The notes below the pieces were generated by a model. It saw only the letters and a list, made by a program, of their open reading frames with translations. It made no database searches and was not told the DNA's origin. A DNA stretch of 64,000 bases. Source: Thermoprotei archaeon. GTDB taxonomy: Archaea > Thermoproteota > Thermoprotei_A > Sulfolobales > Acidilobaceae. Below are positions 25,366-34,332 of this stretch, in pieces; the first letter of the stretch is position 1, and each line of letters starts with the position of its first letter. A program made the position numbers and the translations under genes. The stretch covers positions 62,001 through 126,000 of the forward strand of contig JARJMZ020000036.1 of assembly GCA_029335875.2 (NCBI GenBank), written 5' to 3'.

Positions 25366-26922
25366 CTAAACCCCGGGACCGGGCTTGACGCTCAAATAAT
25401 GGTCTATGAGTTCTCTGAACTCCTCACCTAGCACTTTTATGTTCTCTGGAGCTGTTATAGTGAAAGGTATTACATCTTTTATAGATGGGAGGCCCCCCAC
25501 AACCATCATAAGCCTGTAGAGCCCTATGCCCACGCCGCCTGTGGGCGGCATACCATACTCTAGGGCTCTAATATAATCCTTATCCATTGGGTGGACCTCG
25601 GCCTCCTCCTGGCCCACCAGCCTTCTAAGCCTCTCCTCTTCCTCGAAGAAGTAGTATTGTAGTATGGGGTTGTTGAGCTCCGAGTAGCCGTTAGCTATTT
25701 CGAGCCCCCCTATGTAGAGTTCGAACCTCTCCACATACTCCGGGTCGCCCCTATAGGTTCTAGCTAAGGGTGATATGTCCCTTGGGAATAGGGTTACGAA
25801 AGTGGGGTTCCAGATGTTGGGGACAACTATTCTCTCAAAGATTTTCTCAAGTATCTTACCCTTTCTCGGGTCTTTCACATCTATTTCCAGGCTCTTAGCT
25901 ATCTCCAGGAGCTCCTCCCTGCTCCTACCTTTAACCTTTGTCTTGAGGGCCTCCTCTATAGAGTCTTCTAGCACTATTCTCTTCCACGGCCTACTAAAGT
26001 CTAGAACCCTGGTCTCGCCGCCAGCCTCAACTCCAACCTTATAGTCTCCATAAACCCTCCTGATAGACTCTGATATTAGCTCCTCTGTGAGCTCCATCAT
26101 GTCGTTCCAGTCTGCATAAGCCTGGTAGGCTTCGAGCTGCACAAACTCGGGATAGTGGGTTGCATCTATATCCTCGTTCCTGAAACATACCGCTATCTCA
26201 TATACCTTAGATAAGCCCGCCACTACCAGCCTCTTCAAGTAGGTCTCGGGGGCTATGCTCAGGTATACAGTCCTCTCCAGCGCGTTGATCGTTGTTGTGA
26301 AGGGCTTAGCCAGGGCGCCCCCATATATGGGCTGTAGTTTGGGGGTGTGAACTTCTATGAAGCCCTTCTCATCAAGAATCCTCCTCATCTCCATCTCGAC
26401 CTTGTAGAGGTTGACTATAGCCTTTCTAACTTTAGAGTTAAGCATTATATCAAGGTATCTCTCCCTATACCTCTGCTCCGGGTCTTTCAGGCCGAACTCG
26501 TGGAATGGGATAGGCCTCCAGGCTATCGCTAGGAGCTCCACGTCTTCAGCTAGTACTGAGACCTCCCCCGTCTTAGTCTTAACAACCCTACCCCTAACCC
26601 CTATAATATCCCCCTTGTCTACCAGCTTTGAGAGAAGCTCCAACTTACTGTTACCCCTCACTATATCCCTCCTGAGTATAACCTGGATCTTACCCGTCTG
26701 GTCGTAGACGTCTAGGAAGGTGATGCCACCATGCTTCCTGACATGCCAGACCCTGCCGGCGACAGACACTCTATCCCCAGTCTCCTCCCCGGGGCTTAAA
26801 CCCCCATACTTAGACTTTAACCCCTCAGATACAATAGTTACAGGGAAAGAGTAGGCTACAATGTAAGGGTCTAGGTTCGCCTTAATCAACTCCCGTATCT
26901 TAGACTTCAACTCGGAACCCAT
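25366..26922 (-). CDS. lysS: Class II lysyl-tRNA synthetase
   Basis: The 518-residue enzyme charges tRNA-Lys. An N-terminal OB-fold anticodon-binding domain (about 48-135, SVAGRVWHVRKHGGITFLDV in outline) precedes the class II core. LysRS landmarks are LKDPEQRYRERYLDIM (about 143), the FIEVHTPKL segment of motif 1, motif 2 FRNEDIDATHYPEF (about 248) and motif 3 PPTGGVGIGLYRLMM (about 465). The RYRERYLDIM signature separates it from Asp/Asn enzymes. Many archaea use a class I LysRS instead, so a class II enzyme is informative. ATG 26922 is the natural start. Confidence 0.94.
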   Translation of the reverse strand: MGSELKSKIRELIKANLDPYIVAYSFPVTIVSEGLKSKYGGLSPGEETGDRVSVAGRVWHVRKHGGITFLDVYDQTGKIQVILRRDIVRGNSKLELLSKLVDKGDIIGVRGRVVKTKTGEVSVLAEDVELLAIAWRPIPFHEFGLKDPEQRYRERYLDIMLNSKVRKAIVNLYKVEMEMRRILDEKGFIEVHTPKLQPIYGGALAKPFTTTINALERTVYLSIAPETYLKRLVVAGLSKVYEIAVCFRNEDIDATHYPEFVQLEAYQAYADWNDMMELTEELISESIRRVYGDYKVGVEAGGETRVLDFSRPWKRIVLEDSIEEALKTKVKGRSREELLEIAKSLEIDVKDPRKGKILEKIFERIVVPNIWNPTFVTLFPRDISPLARTYRGDPEYVERFELYIGGLEIANGYSELNNPILQYYFFEEEERLRRLVGQEEAEVHPMDKDYIRALEYGMPPTGGVGIGLYRLMMVVGGLPSIKDVIPFTITAPENIKVLGEEFRELIDHYLSVKPGPGV

Positions 26923-27030
26923 AATGGCCCCCTAGACATTATCCGCCTAAAACCCTAATAAAGATTACTAGAGAGGCTAGACTAAAACATTTAAACGTAG
27001 GCCCCCCATACCTAGAAGGGTGATGTTTAA

Positions 27031-27225
27031 ATGTGTATGAAAGTCACAGGCGAAGACGTAATGTTATACGATGAGGCTAGGAAGGCTTACAGGGCTGGAG
27101 ACCTGGAAAAACTCAAGAGCGTTTATGAGAAGCTGATAGATATTAATGCTAGCCACGAGATCGTGTATATAGTGAGGAGGATGATCGACGAGCTGGAAAA
27201 GAAAATAGCTACAGCTAAAGCCTAA
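27031..27225 (+). CDS. Small helical protein of unknown function
   Basis: This 64-codon frame begins at ATG 27031 after a TATA-like CATTTAAACG (about 26988) and a GAAGGGTGATG leader. The protein is highly charged and predicted all-helical (LYDEARKAYRAGDLEKLKSV, MIDELEKKIATAKA), similar in feel to TPR-like hairpins. Its stop abuts the convergent beta-RFAP synthase stop. The promoter and clean codon use support a real gene; the function is unknown. Confidence 0.6.
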   Translation: MCMKVTGEDVMLYDEARKAYRAGDLEKLKSVYEKLIDINASHEIVYIVRRMIDELEKKIATAKA

Positions 27226-28152
27226 CTATTCAAAAGTAACAGAGGCCCCCCTATTCCTAGGCTTAGAAACGGTTATGGAGGCTTTAAAACCAAGCTCCCT
27301 AACTAGTAGGCTAAGCTTCCGGGCGAGACCCTCAGCCTCCCCCTCCAAGGCTATAGTGTAGAGTGTAGGCCCCCAGCTCGACTGCGCTAGGATTATTCTA
27401 TCTTTAGAAGCTTCCGCGACGATCGCCCCCAAATCCCCCCTGTAAACGCCGCCCTGGAACTCTCTAAAGTAGAGCCCCGTTCCAGTCTGAACCTCCCTGA
27501 GGCCCTCCAACGCCTCCTCCAAGTCTCCTCGAGCCACCCCCAAGGCCAGCCTTAAAGCCCCCCGGCTCATATAGAGCGCCGGCTTAACCCCGGGCTTCCA
27601 AGGCTCCTCTAAAAGGGCCTTCTCCATGTTTTCGCTCAGGCCCCTCCCAACATGGGGTGTTAATATTATGAACCTCCAAGACTCAGGTATATCAAGTCTG
27701 ACTAGAGTTCTAGGCCCTCCAGGGTCCGGGCTACCCGCATCCATAATAAACCCTCCATACTTGAACAGGAGACTCCCAACCCCAGACACTCGACCCCTAC
27801 CAATAATCCTCGCCATCTCAACAGGGTCCCGGCTCGAGCCCGCAACAGCACACCCAGCTGTTAAAACGGAGAGTAGAGTCTGAGTAGTGCTCCCAAGCCC
27901 CACATGAGCTGGAAGGGGCTCCACTACTTTAAAACAAACACCTTGAACACCAATAACTTCGAGGGCTCTCCTAGCCTCACTCTCAAAATCCCCGAACCCC
28001 TCAAAACTAGGCTTGTCGCACGCCCATGCTTCAACAAGGAACCTAGGTCTTTCAACATAGAAGCCTAGACCCCCCCATTTAACCCTCCACCCCCCACCTG
28101 CATAGTAGAACCCTGCGTGGAGCCTAGCCCCGCTCTCGACTCCTACCCTCAA
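27226..28152 (-). CDS. Beta-ribofuranosylaminobenzene 5'-phosphate synthase (methanopterin-type cofactor)
   Basis: This 308-residue GHMP-superfamily enzyme joins PRPP and p-aminobenzoate (or hydroxybenzoate), releasing CO2, in tetrahydromethanopterin-type cofactor synthesis. Landmarks are ARLHAGF near residue 9, the GHMP loop GLGSTTQTLLSVL (about 91-103), GRGRVSGVGSLLFKYGGFI (about 126-144) and QSSWGPTLY near residue 266. It implies that this organism uses a methanopterin-like C1 carrier. It stands alone on its strand; no other methanopterin gene is in the window. Confidence 0.85.
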   Translation of the reverse strand: MRVGVESGARLHAGFYYAGGGWRVKWGGLGFYVERPRFLVEAWACDKPSFEGFGDFESEARRALEVIGVQGVCFKVVEPLPAHVGLGSTTQTLLSVLTAGCAVAGSSRDPVEMARIIGRGRVSGVGSLLFKYGGFIMDAGSPDPGGPRTLVRLDIPESWRFIILTPHVGRGLSENMEKALLEEPWKPGVKPALYMSRGALRLALGVARGDLEEALEGLREVQTGTGLYFREFQGGVYRGDLGAIVAEASKDRIILAQSSWGPTLYTIALEGEAEGLARKLSLLVRELGFKASITVSKPRNRGASVTFE

Positions 28153-28245
28153 ATAACCCCCCCGCCTAGCCTTGAGAATCTCTAAATCTTATAAACGAGG
28201 CGATTTAAATCTTGGTAATACCGGTTTCAACTGGGGGATGCCCCG

Positions 28246-29115
28246 TTGAGGGTGGCAGTTTTAGGTTTAGGCTTGATGGGCAGCTCTGCAGCTAGGAGGC
28301 TCGTAGAATCCGGGTTTAACGTCATATTATGGAATAGGAGCCTGGAGAAGGCTGAGGCGCTAGCTAGAGAGTTGGGAGTTGAGATTGCCAAGAGTGTAGC
28401 TGAAGCTGTTAGCAAGGTTGACGCTGCCCTGGCTTTCCTAGCTGATGATGAAGCCCTAATGACTGTTGCCTCCACAATACCGAGGGCTGACGGTCTCGTG
28501 TTATCCAATTTCTCCACTGTAACCCCGAGAGCTAGCGTTCAGGTTTCAGAGTTTTTGAAGAGTAGGGGTGTATGCTATGTTGAAACCCCTGTCGTGGGGG
28601 GTCCCCAGGCTTTAAGAGAGGGTAAGGCGGTTATCCTCGTGTCTGGGCCTGTGCACTGTGTGAGGAGTGTTAGGGGGGTTATTAACGCTCTCGCCTCCGA
28701 GGTTTTCGACATCTCAGAGGATATAGGTAAAGCTGCCGCCCTTAAACTAGCCTATAACAACCTCCTCATAACTACCGTGGCCTCCCTAGCCGAATCTATG
28801 GCTCTAGCTGAATCCTATGGTGTTAATGTTAAAACGTTCTTCGACCTACTCTCCAAGACTATGTTTAAAGATATAGCAGAGAAATACTACAATAGGCTTG
28901 TAGCTGAAGATGCCCCCGTAGGGTTTAGGCTTGCCCTTGCAGCTAAAGACCTCGACTATGCCCGTAGGGCCGCTGGCGAGAAGGGTTTAACGATTTTTAT
29001 AGCCTCGAACGCGGAGCAGCTCTATAGGATAGCTAGCACTATGGGTTATGGGGATATGGACTACAGTAGGATATACATGTTCTTGAAGAAAATTAGAGGC
29101 TACGCGGGCATATAG
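28246..29115 (+). CDS. NAD(P)-binding beta-hydroxyacid dehydrogenase family protein
   Basis: The 289-residue protein belongs to the 3-hydroxyisobutyrate/6-phosphogluconate dehydrogenase superfamily. The N-terminal Rossmann motif reads VAVLGLGLMGSSAA (about 3-16), followed by WNRS (the dinucleotide-specificity loop). The substrate-loop segment VETPVVGGPQALREGKAVILVSG (in outline, about 111-133) and the catalytic-helix lysine in KLAYNNLL (about 167) are present. These enzymes oxidise beta-hydroxyacids or reduce small aldehydes such as succinic semialdehyde or glyoxylate; the substrate here is unknown. TTG 28246 follows GGGGGATG. Its 3' end overlaps the convergent spermidine synthase by 16 bp. 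Confidence 0.85.
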   Translation: MRVAVLGLGLMGSSAARRLVESGFNVILWNRSLEKAEALARELGVEIAKSVAEAVSKVDAALAFLADDEALMTVASTIPRADGLVLSNFSTVTPRASVQVSEFLKSRGVCYVETPVVGGPQALREGKAVILVSGPVHCVRSVRGVINALASEVFDISEDIGKAAALKLAYNNLLITTVASLAESMALAESYGVNVKTFFDLLSKTMFKDIAEKYYNRLVAEDAPVGFRLALAAKDLDYARRAAGEKGLTIFIASNAEQLYRIASTMGYGDMDYSRIYMFLKKIRGYAGI

Positions 29116-30005
29116 ACTGGGTTGTCGAAAGTAGACACCCTAGACTCTCTCTCTATGAACTCCCTCAGGTTCCGCGGCACGCTGAACATGTGGATGTGCG
29201 CTATAGAATCGTAGAACCTCGTCTTAACCCCGTGCCTGGCTAGGGCTTCATCAACACGTTCGGGGTCTAAACCCCTAGGGTCTAAGGTTTTAGATGTTAT
29301 AACGAAACCCCATAGGGCTTCGAATGACGGTATGAATATGTGGTAGTATGTTGTTTTGGGGAACACGCTCCTGGCTGTGCTGTATATCACGGCGTGGGTT
29401 TCCGGCGTGTTTGTGGGGCTAGTGGCTTGGGTCACGAAGACGCCGTTGGGCGATAGTATTTCGCCGACTCTAGAGTAGAACTCCCTCGTGTACAGCTTGT
29501 ATGATGGACCCTCTACTATCGGGTCTGATAGGTCGGCTATGATCACGTCAAAAGCCTCGTTAGTGTTAAAAACATAGTCGAGGGCGTCTCCTATCACTAG
29601 GCTAACTCTCTTATCCTCGAAAACCCCCTCATTCATAAACCTCATATGCTCCCTGCATACCCTGATTACTTCTTCATCTATATCAACCATTACGGCCCTC
29701 TCAACACTCCCATATTTCAAGACCTCCCTCAGAGTAGCCCCCTCACCCCCGCCCAGGATTAGAACTTTCCGGGGCGCCCCGTGAAGTATCATGGCCGGGT
29801 GGACTAGAGCCTCATGATATATGAACTCGTCAAACTCCGTGGATTGAGTCTTACCGTCTAGTACTAGGGCTAGCCCGTACTCGTATGTCTCAATAACTAT
29901 TATATCCTGGTACTTAGACCTGCCACTATAAACCACCCTCTTAATAGCCTTAATATGCCCGAGAGTTGGGGTATCCCACTCTATTAGCCAATGCCAGTGG
30001 CGCAT
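29100..30005 (-). CDS. speE: Spermidine synthase-type aminopropyltransferase
   Basis: This 301-residue polyamine aminopropyltransferase moves the aminopropyl group from decarboxylated SAM to a diamine or agmatine. It shows the N-terminal beta domain, GKTQSTEFDEFIYHEALVHP in outline (about 51-70), the SAM-binding GGGEGATLREVLKY (about 84-97) and the acidic MVDIDEEVI. The catalytic motif is IIADLSDPIVEGPSYKLYT (about 153-171). Thermophilic archaea often make long or branched polyamines with such enzymes, so the product may not be spermidine itself. ATG 30005 fits the family start. Confidence 0.92.
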   Translation of the reverse strand: MRHWHWLIEWDTPTLGHIKAIKRVVYSGRSKYQDIIVIETYEYGLALVLDGKTQSTEFDEFIYHEALVHPAMILHGAPRKVLILGGGEGATLREVLKYGSVERAVMVDIDEEVIRVCREHMRFMNEGVFEDKRVSLVIGDALDYVFNTNEAFDVIIADLSDPIVEGPSYKLYTREFYSRVGEILSPNGVFVTQATSPTNTPETHAVIYSTARSVFPKTTYYHIFIPSFEALWGFVITSKTLDPRGLDPERVDEALARHGVKTRFYDSIAHIHMFSVPRNLREFIERESRVSTFDNPVYMPA

Positions 30006-30080
30006 GCCCCAACACCGTTATTGAATTCCCTTAAGCTCTTAAAAGTCTTAAACCTAACGCTAGGCAATGGTGGAGTTTGA

Positions 30081-30779
30081 GTGATTAGGCTGGTAGCCGT
30101 TGACATGGATGGCACCATAACAGAGTCTTCTAGGAGCCTGAAGCTCAGCCCCCATAGTATAGAGGCTGTCAGAATACTCAAATCAAGAGGTCTCAGGGTA
30201 GTCCTAGTTACTGGAAACTCTCTGCCAGTAGCTGCTAGCATGTCACTATACCTTGGAGCCCGCGATCCCGTGGTCGCAGAGAACGGCTGCATAATCTTCT
30301 ACCTAGACGCTATGAGCGAAGAGCACCTCTGCAGCGGGAAGCCTGGAGAAGACGTCGTAGATCTAGTGGTTAGCAGGGGCTTCAAGCCAGCATGGCAGAA
30401 CAAGTATAGGGAGCACGACCTAGCCTTCCACCCGCCGAGAGACTTAAACCATGAGAGCCTGGAGGAGCTGAAAACACTCTTAGAGGCCAGGAAATACAGG
30501 GTCTACTGGTCGGGCTTCGCCCTCCACGTCCAGCCTGAAGGGGGAGGAAAAGATAGGGGGGTTGAGGCTATCCTAAGAAAACTTAATATAAGCTGGGGCG
30601 AGACAGCAGCCATAGGGGACGGGGAGAACGATATACCCCTCCTCCTTAAAGCCCAAATATCCGCCACCCCCGCTGACGGGGCTGAAGCTGTTAAGAGGGT
30701 AGTCAAGTATGTAGCTACGAAGCCTGGAGGCGAGGGGTTCCTAGAGTTTGCAAGGCTCATAGCCTCCACGCTACCCTAG
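30081..30779 (+). CDS. HAD phosphatase (archaeal phosphoglycolate phosphatase/SPP-like)
   Basis: The 232-residue Cof-type HAD enzyme has motif I VDMDGTIT (about 7-14), motif II VTGNS (about 43), and a C2-type cap domain in the middle. The motif III lysine precedes motif IV GDGENDIPLL (about 179-188). Archaeal members are annotated as phosphoglycolate phosphatase and are related to sucrose-phosphate phosphatase. GTG 30081 opens the frame. It is divergent from speE by 75 bp. Confidence 0.85.
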   Translation: MIRLVAVDMDGTITESSRSLKLSPHSIEAVRILKSRGLRVVLVTGNSLPVAASMSLYLGARDPVVAENGCIIFYLDAMSEEHLCSGKPGEDVVDLVVSRGFKPAWQNKYREHDLAFHPPRDLNHESLEELKTLLEARKYRVYWSGFALHVQPEGGGKDRGVEAILRKLNISWGETAAIGDGENDIPLLLKAQISATPADGAEAVKRVVKYVATKPGGEGFLEFARLIASTLP

Positions 30780-30816
30780 CCTGAGGAACTTATTAAGCCC
30801 CAATAACTCCCGGTAA

Positions 30817-31272
30817 ATGGGGGCTGTGACAATGGTTTTAAGAGCAGACCCCCCTGAAGGGGATGAGCTCGAACCCACGCCGGGAGCCCCCTGCCTTGAG
30901 GGTTTAAACTTGATGCCGGAGGAGGATGTTCTTGAAGTCTCCTCTACCCTCTACATTAGGGAGGAGACCTTGTTCGATATCCTTGTTTATGAAAGGGAGA
31001 GCTTTAGAGTATACCTTAGAGTTTGCTCGAGCCCTGATTGTGTCAGAGTCTTGGAGCTTAGGGTTGAAGGGTGCGGCTCTAATGCTGGGAGTGTTCTCAG
31101 CGCTTCATCGTGGCCCGAGGTTTCGAGGGTAGCTTTCGAGGGGGAGTGTGTAGAGCTTGTTATACCGTCCACCCCACATGTTAGAGTGAAGGCTGCCCTC
31201 GAGAAACTCGGAGTCTCTGAGGTTAGAGCTATAGCTTTCAGGCCTGTTCAAACGTTTAGTTTCAACGTGTGA
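30817..31272 (+). CDS. Hypothetical acidic protein
   Basis: This 151-residue protein has no recognised domain. It is acidic and beta-rich, with an N-terminal low-complexity P/E/G stretch and five cysteines (PCLEG, RVCSSPDCVR, GCGSN, GECVELV) that could pair or bind metal. ATG 30817 or ATG 30832 could start it; a weak TATA-like TTATTAAG is near 30790. Codon use matches its neighbours. It may be linked to the helicase gene that follows 78 bp later, but no functional tie is visible. Confidence 0.55.
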   Translation: MGAVTMVLRADPPEGDELEPTPGAPCLEGLNLMPEEDVLEVSSTLYIREETLFDILVYERESFRVYLRVCSSPDCVRVLELRVEGCGSNAGSVLSASSWPEVSRVAFEGECVELVIPSTPHVRVKAALEKLGVSEVRAIAFRPVQTFSFNV

Positions 31273-31350
31273 AGCTTTTGTACGACCTGGTGTATTTAAA
31301 TAGCCTCCCCACATTAAAATACTAACAGGCTGCTAAGGGCTTGAGGGCTG

Positions 31351-32967
31351 GTGGCTGCTTTTTTGCCTGAGAAGATTAGGTTCAGGGTTAGCGGCTGGCT
31401 TGGGGACGAGGAGTTTAGGGAGCTTTTAGAGTTCTCCAACTATGTGGGTAGAGAGAGGGGGGCCTCTGTCTTCGAGCTCGACCCCCTCAAGATGAGGAGG
31501 AACAGTTATACTTTAAGAGACGTTTACGCTAAACTCTCATCCATAGAGAGCGTTAACGATGAGGATCTCGAAGCCTTGAGGAAAGCCTACCTAGAAGAGT
31601 TCTCTGTAGAAGTTAAGATGGGCTATGACGGGCTTCTAAGAGTGTCTAGCAGGGCCCCCCTTAAAGAGTTCTTCCAGAGTATAGGAATAGTCCCCCCGTA
31701 TTCCCCCTCTGAGAAGGCTTTCAAAACCCCCGCCCACCTCTATTACAAGATCGTCTCAGAGCTGGCTAAGAGAGGGTTCAACGTTGTAGACGAGCTAAAC
31801 CTCCTAAATAAAAACCTGCCGAGGAAAACCGGTTTCAACGGTGTTCTGAGAGATTACCAGAAGGAGGCTTTAGAAGCTTGGGCTGGCAACGAGTATAGGG
31901 GCGTCCTAGCTCTCCCAACAGGGTCGGGTAAGACTGTTATAGCTGTCGCGGGCATCGCCATGCTGGGTAAGCCTGCCCTAATAGTTGTCTATACTAAGGA
32001 TCACGTGAGGCAGTGGGTTGAGGCTTTTAGAAAGTTTACGGACGCCTCAAGCCTTGTAGGGGCATATTATGGGGAGGAGAAAAAGCTTTCACACATAACT
32101 ATAACCACATACCAGACAGCTTTCAGGAAGATCAGAGAGTTCTCCCGCTATTTCCCCCTAATAGTTTTCGATGAAGCCCACCACCTGCCCGCGGAGAAGT
32201 TCAAAGCCATAGCCTTTAGGATGCCGGCTCCCTACAGGCTGGGCCTCTCGGCAACGCCCGAGAGGGAGGACGGTAAGCACGAGGAGATATTCCCCCTGGT
32301 GGGCGGCGTGATCTATGTTAAAACCCCCTCGGAGCTCGCTGAAAAAGGCTATTTAGCCCCCTTCATAATAAGGAGGGTCAAGGTTAAACTTTCAAACGGG
32401 GAGCGGGAAAGATATGAAACGTTGAGGAGGAGGTTTCAAAGCCTCTCGGGGGGGAGAAGCTTCCAGGAGCTTCTAGAAACTGCAAAGAAAGGTGACAGGA
32501 ATGCTGTAGAAGCCCTTAAAGTACACGCCACCCTCAGAAACATTATACAGTATAGCGAGTCTAAGCTCAAAGCAGTCGAGGAAATAGTGAGAAAGGAGCT
32601 GGCAAACGGGAATAAAATAATAGTCTTCACGCAGTATAAGGAACAGGCTGAGGAGATAGGTAGAAGAGTTAAGGGATACGTTCTACACGGAGACCTTAAA
32701 GACAAGGAGAGAGAGGCTATCCTAAGACAGTTTAAGGAAACTAAAACCGGGGTCTTAATCGTTACAACAGTGGGGGATGAAGGCTTAGACGTCCCAGACG
32801 CTAACATAGGCGTGTTCGTCTCAGGCACGGGGTCTAGGAGACAGTTCATACAAAGGCTGGGGAGGCTTCTAAGACCCGCCCCCGGGAAGAAGGCAGTCCT
32901 CTATGAAATAATAGTGGCGGGCACGAGCGAAGAATTCCAGTCTAGGAGGAGAAGAGAACTAGTATAG
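31351..32967 (+). CDS. XPB-type superfamily 2 DNA helicase
   Basis: The 538-residue protein is an archaeal XPB (Rad25) homologue. An N-terminal damage-recognition-like domain (about 1-155) precedes helicase motifs: Q-like RDYQKEALEAW, Walker A LPTGSGKTV (about 189), DEAHH (about 274), LSATPERED (about 317, which includes the XPB RED triplet), and motifs V/VI TVGDEGLDVPDAN and FIQRLGRLLRP. In archaea XPB often sits beside the nuclease Bax1; no Bax1 gene is next to it here. The roles are DNA opening in repair or transcription. GTG 31351 is the start; a TATA-like ATTTAAAT lies near 31295. Confidence 0.92.
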   Translation: MAAFLPEKIRFRVSGWLGDEEFRELLEFSNYVGRERGASVFELDPLKMRRNSYTLRDVYAKLSSIESVNDEDLEALRKAYLEEFSVEVKMGYDGLLRVSSRAPLKEFFQSIGIVPPYSPSEKAFKTPAHLYYKIVSELAKRGFNVVDELNLLNKNLPRKTGFNGVLRDYQKEALEAWAGNEYRGVLALPTGSGKTVIAVAGIAMLGKPALIVVYTKDHVRQWVEAFRKFTDASSLVGAYYGEEKKLSHITITTYQTAFRKIREFSRYFPLIVFDEAHHLPAEKFKAIAFRMPAPYRLGLSATPEREDGKHEEIFPLVGGVIYVKTPSELAEKGYLAPFIIRRVKVKLSNGERERYETLRRRFQSLSGGRSFQELLETAKKGDRNAVEALKVHATLRNIIQYSESKLKAVEEIVRKELANGNKIIVFTQYKEQAEEIGRRVKGYVLHGDLKDKEREAILRQFKETKTGVLIVTTVGDEGLDVPDANIGVFVSGTGSRRQFIQRLGRLLRPAPGKKAVLYEIIVAGTSEEFQSRRRRELV

Positions 32968-33002
32968 AAAAAGTAGGGTTAAATGTTACCCCACAGCTTA
33001 TT

Positions 33003-33224
33003 CTAGACTTCAACCTCGTCGGGTAGGGTGAAGGGGGCTTCTATCTCCGCCTTCGCCACAGCCATCTCATAGCTCTTGAACGCCGAGCCCCAGAGCTCCC
33101 TCTTTAACAGCTCTCTTATAGCTATCCTTATAACCTCACTCCTACTAGAGTACCTGCCAGCCCTTACAAGCTCGTCTACTCCTTTAACGTACATCTCAGG
33201 CATCTTTACAGTTACCAGCCTCAA
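33003..33224 (-). CDS. Ribbon-helix-helix DNA-binding protein (CopG-like)
   Basis: The 73-residue protein has an RHH domain: a beta strand RLVTVKMPEMY, helix A VDELVRAGRY, the turn SSRSEV, and helix B IRIAIRELLKREL. Such proteins bind DNA as dimers of the strand and act as repressors or antitoxins. The C-terminal tail is acidic. No toxin gene is adjacent, so an autoregulated repressor is more likely. Inverted and direct repeats lie 80-170 bp upstream. Confidence 0.85.
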   Translation of the reverse strand: MRLVTVKMPEMYVKGVDELVRAGRYSSRSEVIRIAIRELLKRELWGSAFKSYEMAVAKAEIEAPFTLPDEVEV

Positions 33225-33302
33225 GAGTGAACCCCGAGTTCCTCGTTACTGTGCTAAGTTTTTGTAGTGTTTATCCCCGTAACCCCGGGTGTAAAAGCCA
33301 TA

Positions 33303-33393
33303 AGATTAGTGTCCATATGAGATTAGTCCCACTAATCAACAACCAAATCCTACATTAAACCCTAAGGGTTGAAAGGGAAACCCTTAACTAGTA
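33303..33393. repeat. Cluster of short direct and inverted repeats upstream of the RHH gene
   Basis: GATTAGT occurs at about 33304 and 33321, and the second copy is followed after CCC by its complement ACTAATC (33331-33337), giving a seven-bp hairpin. About 35 bp further on, TAAGGGTT and AACCCTTA form an eight-bp inverted repeat. Such repeats in a non-coding stretch next to a small DNA-binding protein could be operator sites. Confidence 0.45.
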
Positions 33394-33445
33394 ATGTTCA
33401 CCTTAGAGCGTGAATGCTGTGGAGCCCGAGACATCCGGGGGGTGT

Positions 33446-34090
33446 TTAAAACTCTAACTTCAAAGATTCCTCCAGTTTTTCAGATTTAACTAGAGCTATT
33501 ATCTTAGCCCCTTCAGATATTACGTAGTCGTCGGGCACGTTAGTTATATGTTTACCATCTCTATCTATAACAGCTAGAACCTCCAGGTTACCCCCCCTAA
33601 GCTCCCCCACTCGGGCGCCCACTAGGTGATCTAGGATTCTAGTGTCAGCTACTACTAGCGACATGGAGCCCCCCACGTTTAAAATCCTGACACCATAGAT
33701 CAACTCTCTAAGAGTAGCGACGACAGAGGCCCCCCTCAGCACGATACCCCTAGCTATGTTAAGACCTACAAGAGCTTTAGCTATAGATTCCTCGCTAACC
33801 ACAGCGTATACCCTCGGGATCCCCTCGGTTTTAGCGTAAACGCTCACCACTAGATTAATAGAATCCTCAGGGTGGGCGGCTATCAGCACGTCAGCCCTGT
33901 GAAACCCTATAGAGTTTAAAGCCTCATAGTCTAATAAGTCAACGTTATAACATGGTATATCGAGGCGCTCCTCTAGAGCCTTTATCCTCTCAACATTATT
34001 ATCGACAACCACAATATGGTGACCCTTACGGGATAATTCGAGTAAAAGATGTTGAAACTCCCTTAAAGCCCCCACCACCATTACGTTCAC
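33446..34090 (-). CDS. RCK/TrkA-type nucleotide-binding regulatory protein
   Basis: This 214-residue protein has an N-terminal RCK_N Rossmann domain (about 1-120) with the acidic nucleotide-ribose binding site VVVDNN (about 27-32), and a C-terminal RCK_C domain (about 130-210). The glycine-rich loop is unusual: VGALREF instead of GxGxxG, so NAD(H) binding may be altered. Such proteins gate potassium channels or transporters; no channel gene lies next to it, so it probably acts in trans. A TATA-like GTAAATATAAGG lies about 40 nt upstream (34127-34138). Confidence 0.8.
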   Translation of the reverse strand: MNVMVVGALREFQHLLLELSRKGHHIVVVDNNVERIKALEERLDIPCYNVDLLDYEALNSIGFHRADVLIAAHPEDSINLVVSVYAKTEGIPRVYAVVSEESIAKALVGLNIARGIVLRGASVVATLRELIYGVRILNVGGSMSLVVADTRILDHLVGARVGELRGGNLEVLAVIDRDGKHITNVPDDYVISEGAKIIALVKSEKLEESLKLEF

Positions 34091-34296
34091 AGCTTAACTC
34101 CCATAGCTAGAACCTGCCACTATCAAGCCTTATATTTACGGAAGGCGACAGTGAGCACTAACAGTCTCTCCACACACGTTTACAGCCACGTAAACATGTG
34201 AAGCCGAACATCTGAAAGCCGCAGAGACGTTCTTAAAGTAGCCTACGTGCTCGCATGCTTAACATTCGTTTATTTAAGCTCTTCCAACTATACTAT

Positions 34297-34304
34297 TATA
34301 AATA
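34297..34304 (+). promoter_or_regulatory. TATA box of the TFE-beta-like gene
   Basis: TATAAATA lies about 32 nt before the TTG start at 34333, predicting a leader of only a few nt. Confidence 0.6.
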
Positions 34305-34332
34305 GGAAACCCTAAAATTAAGGTGCAAGAGC

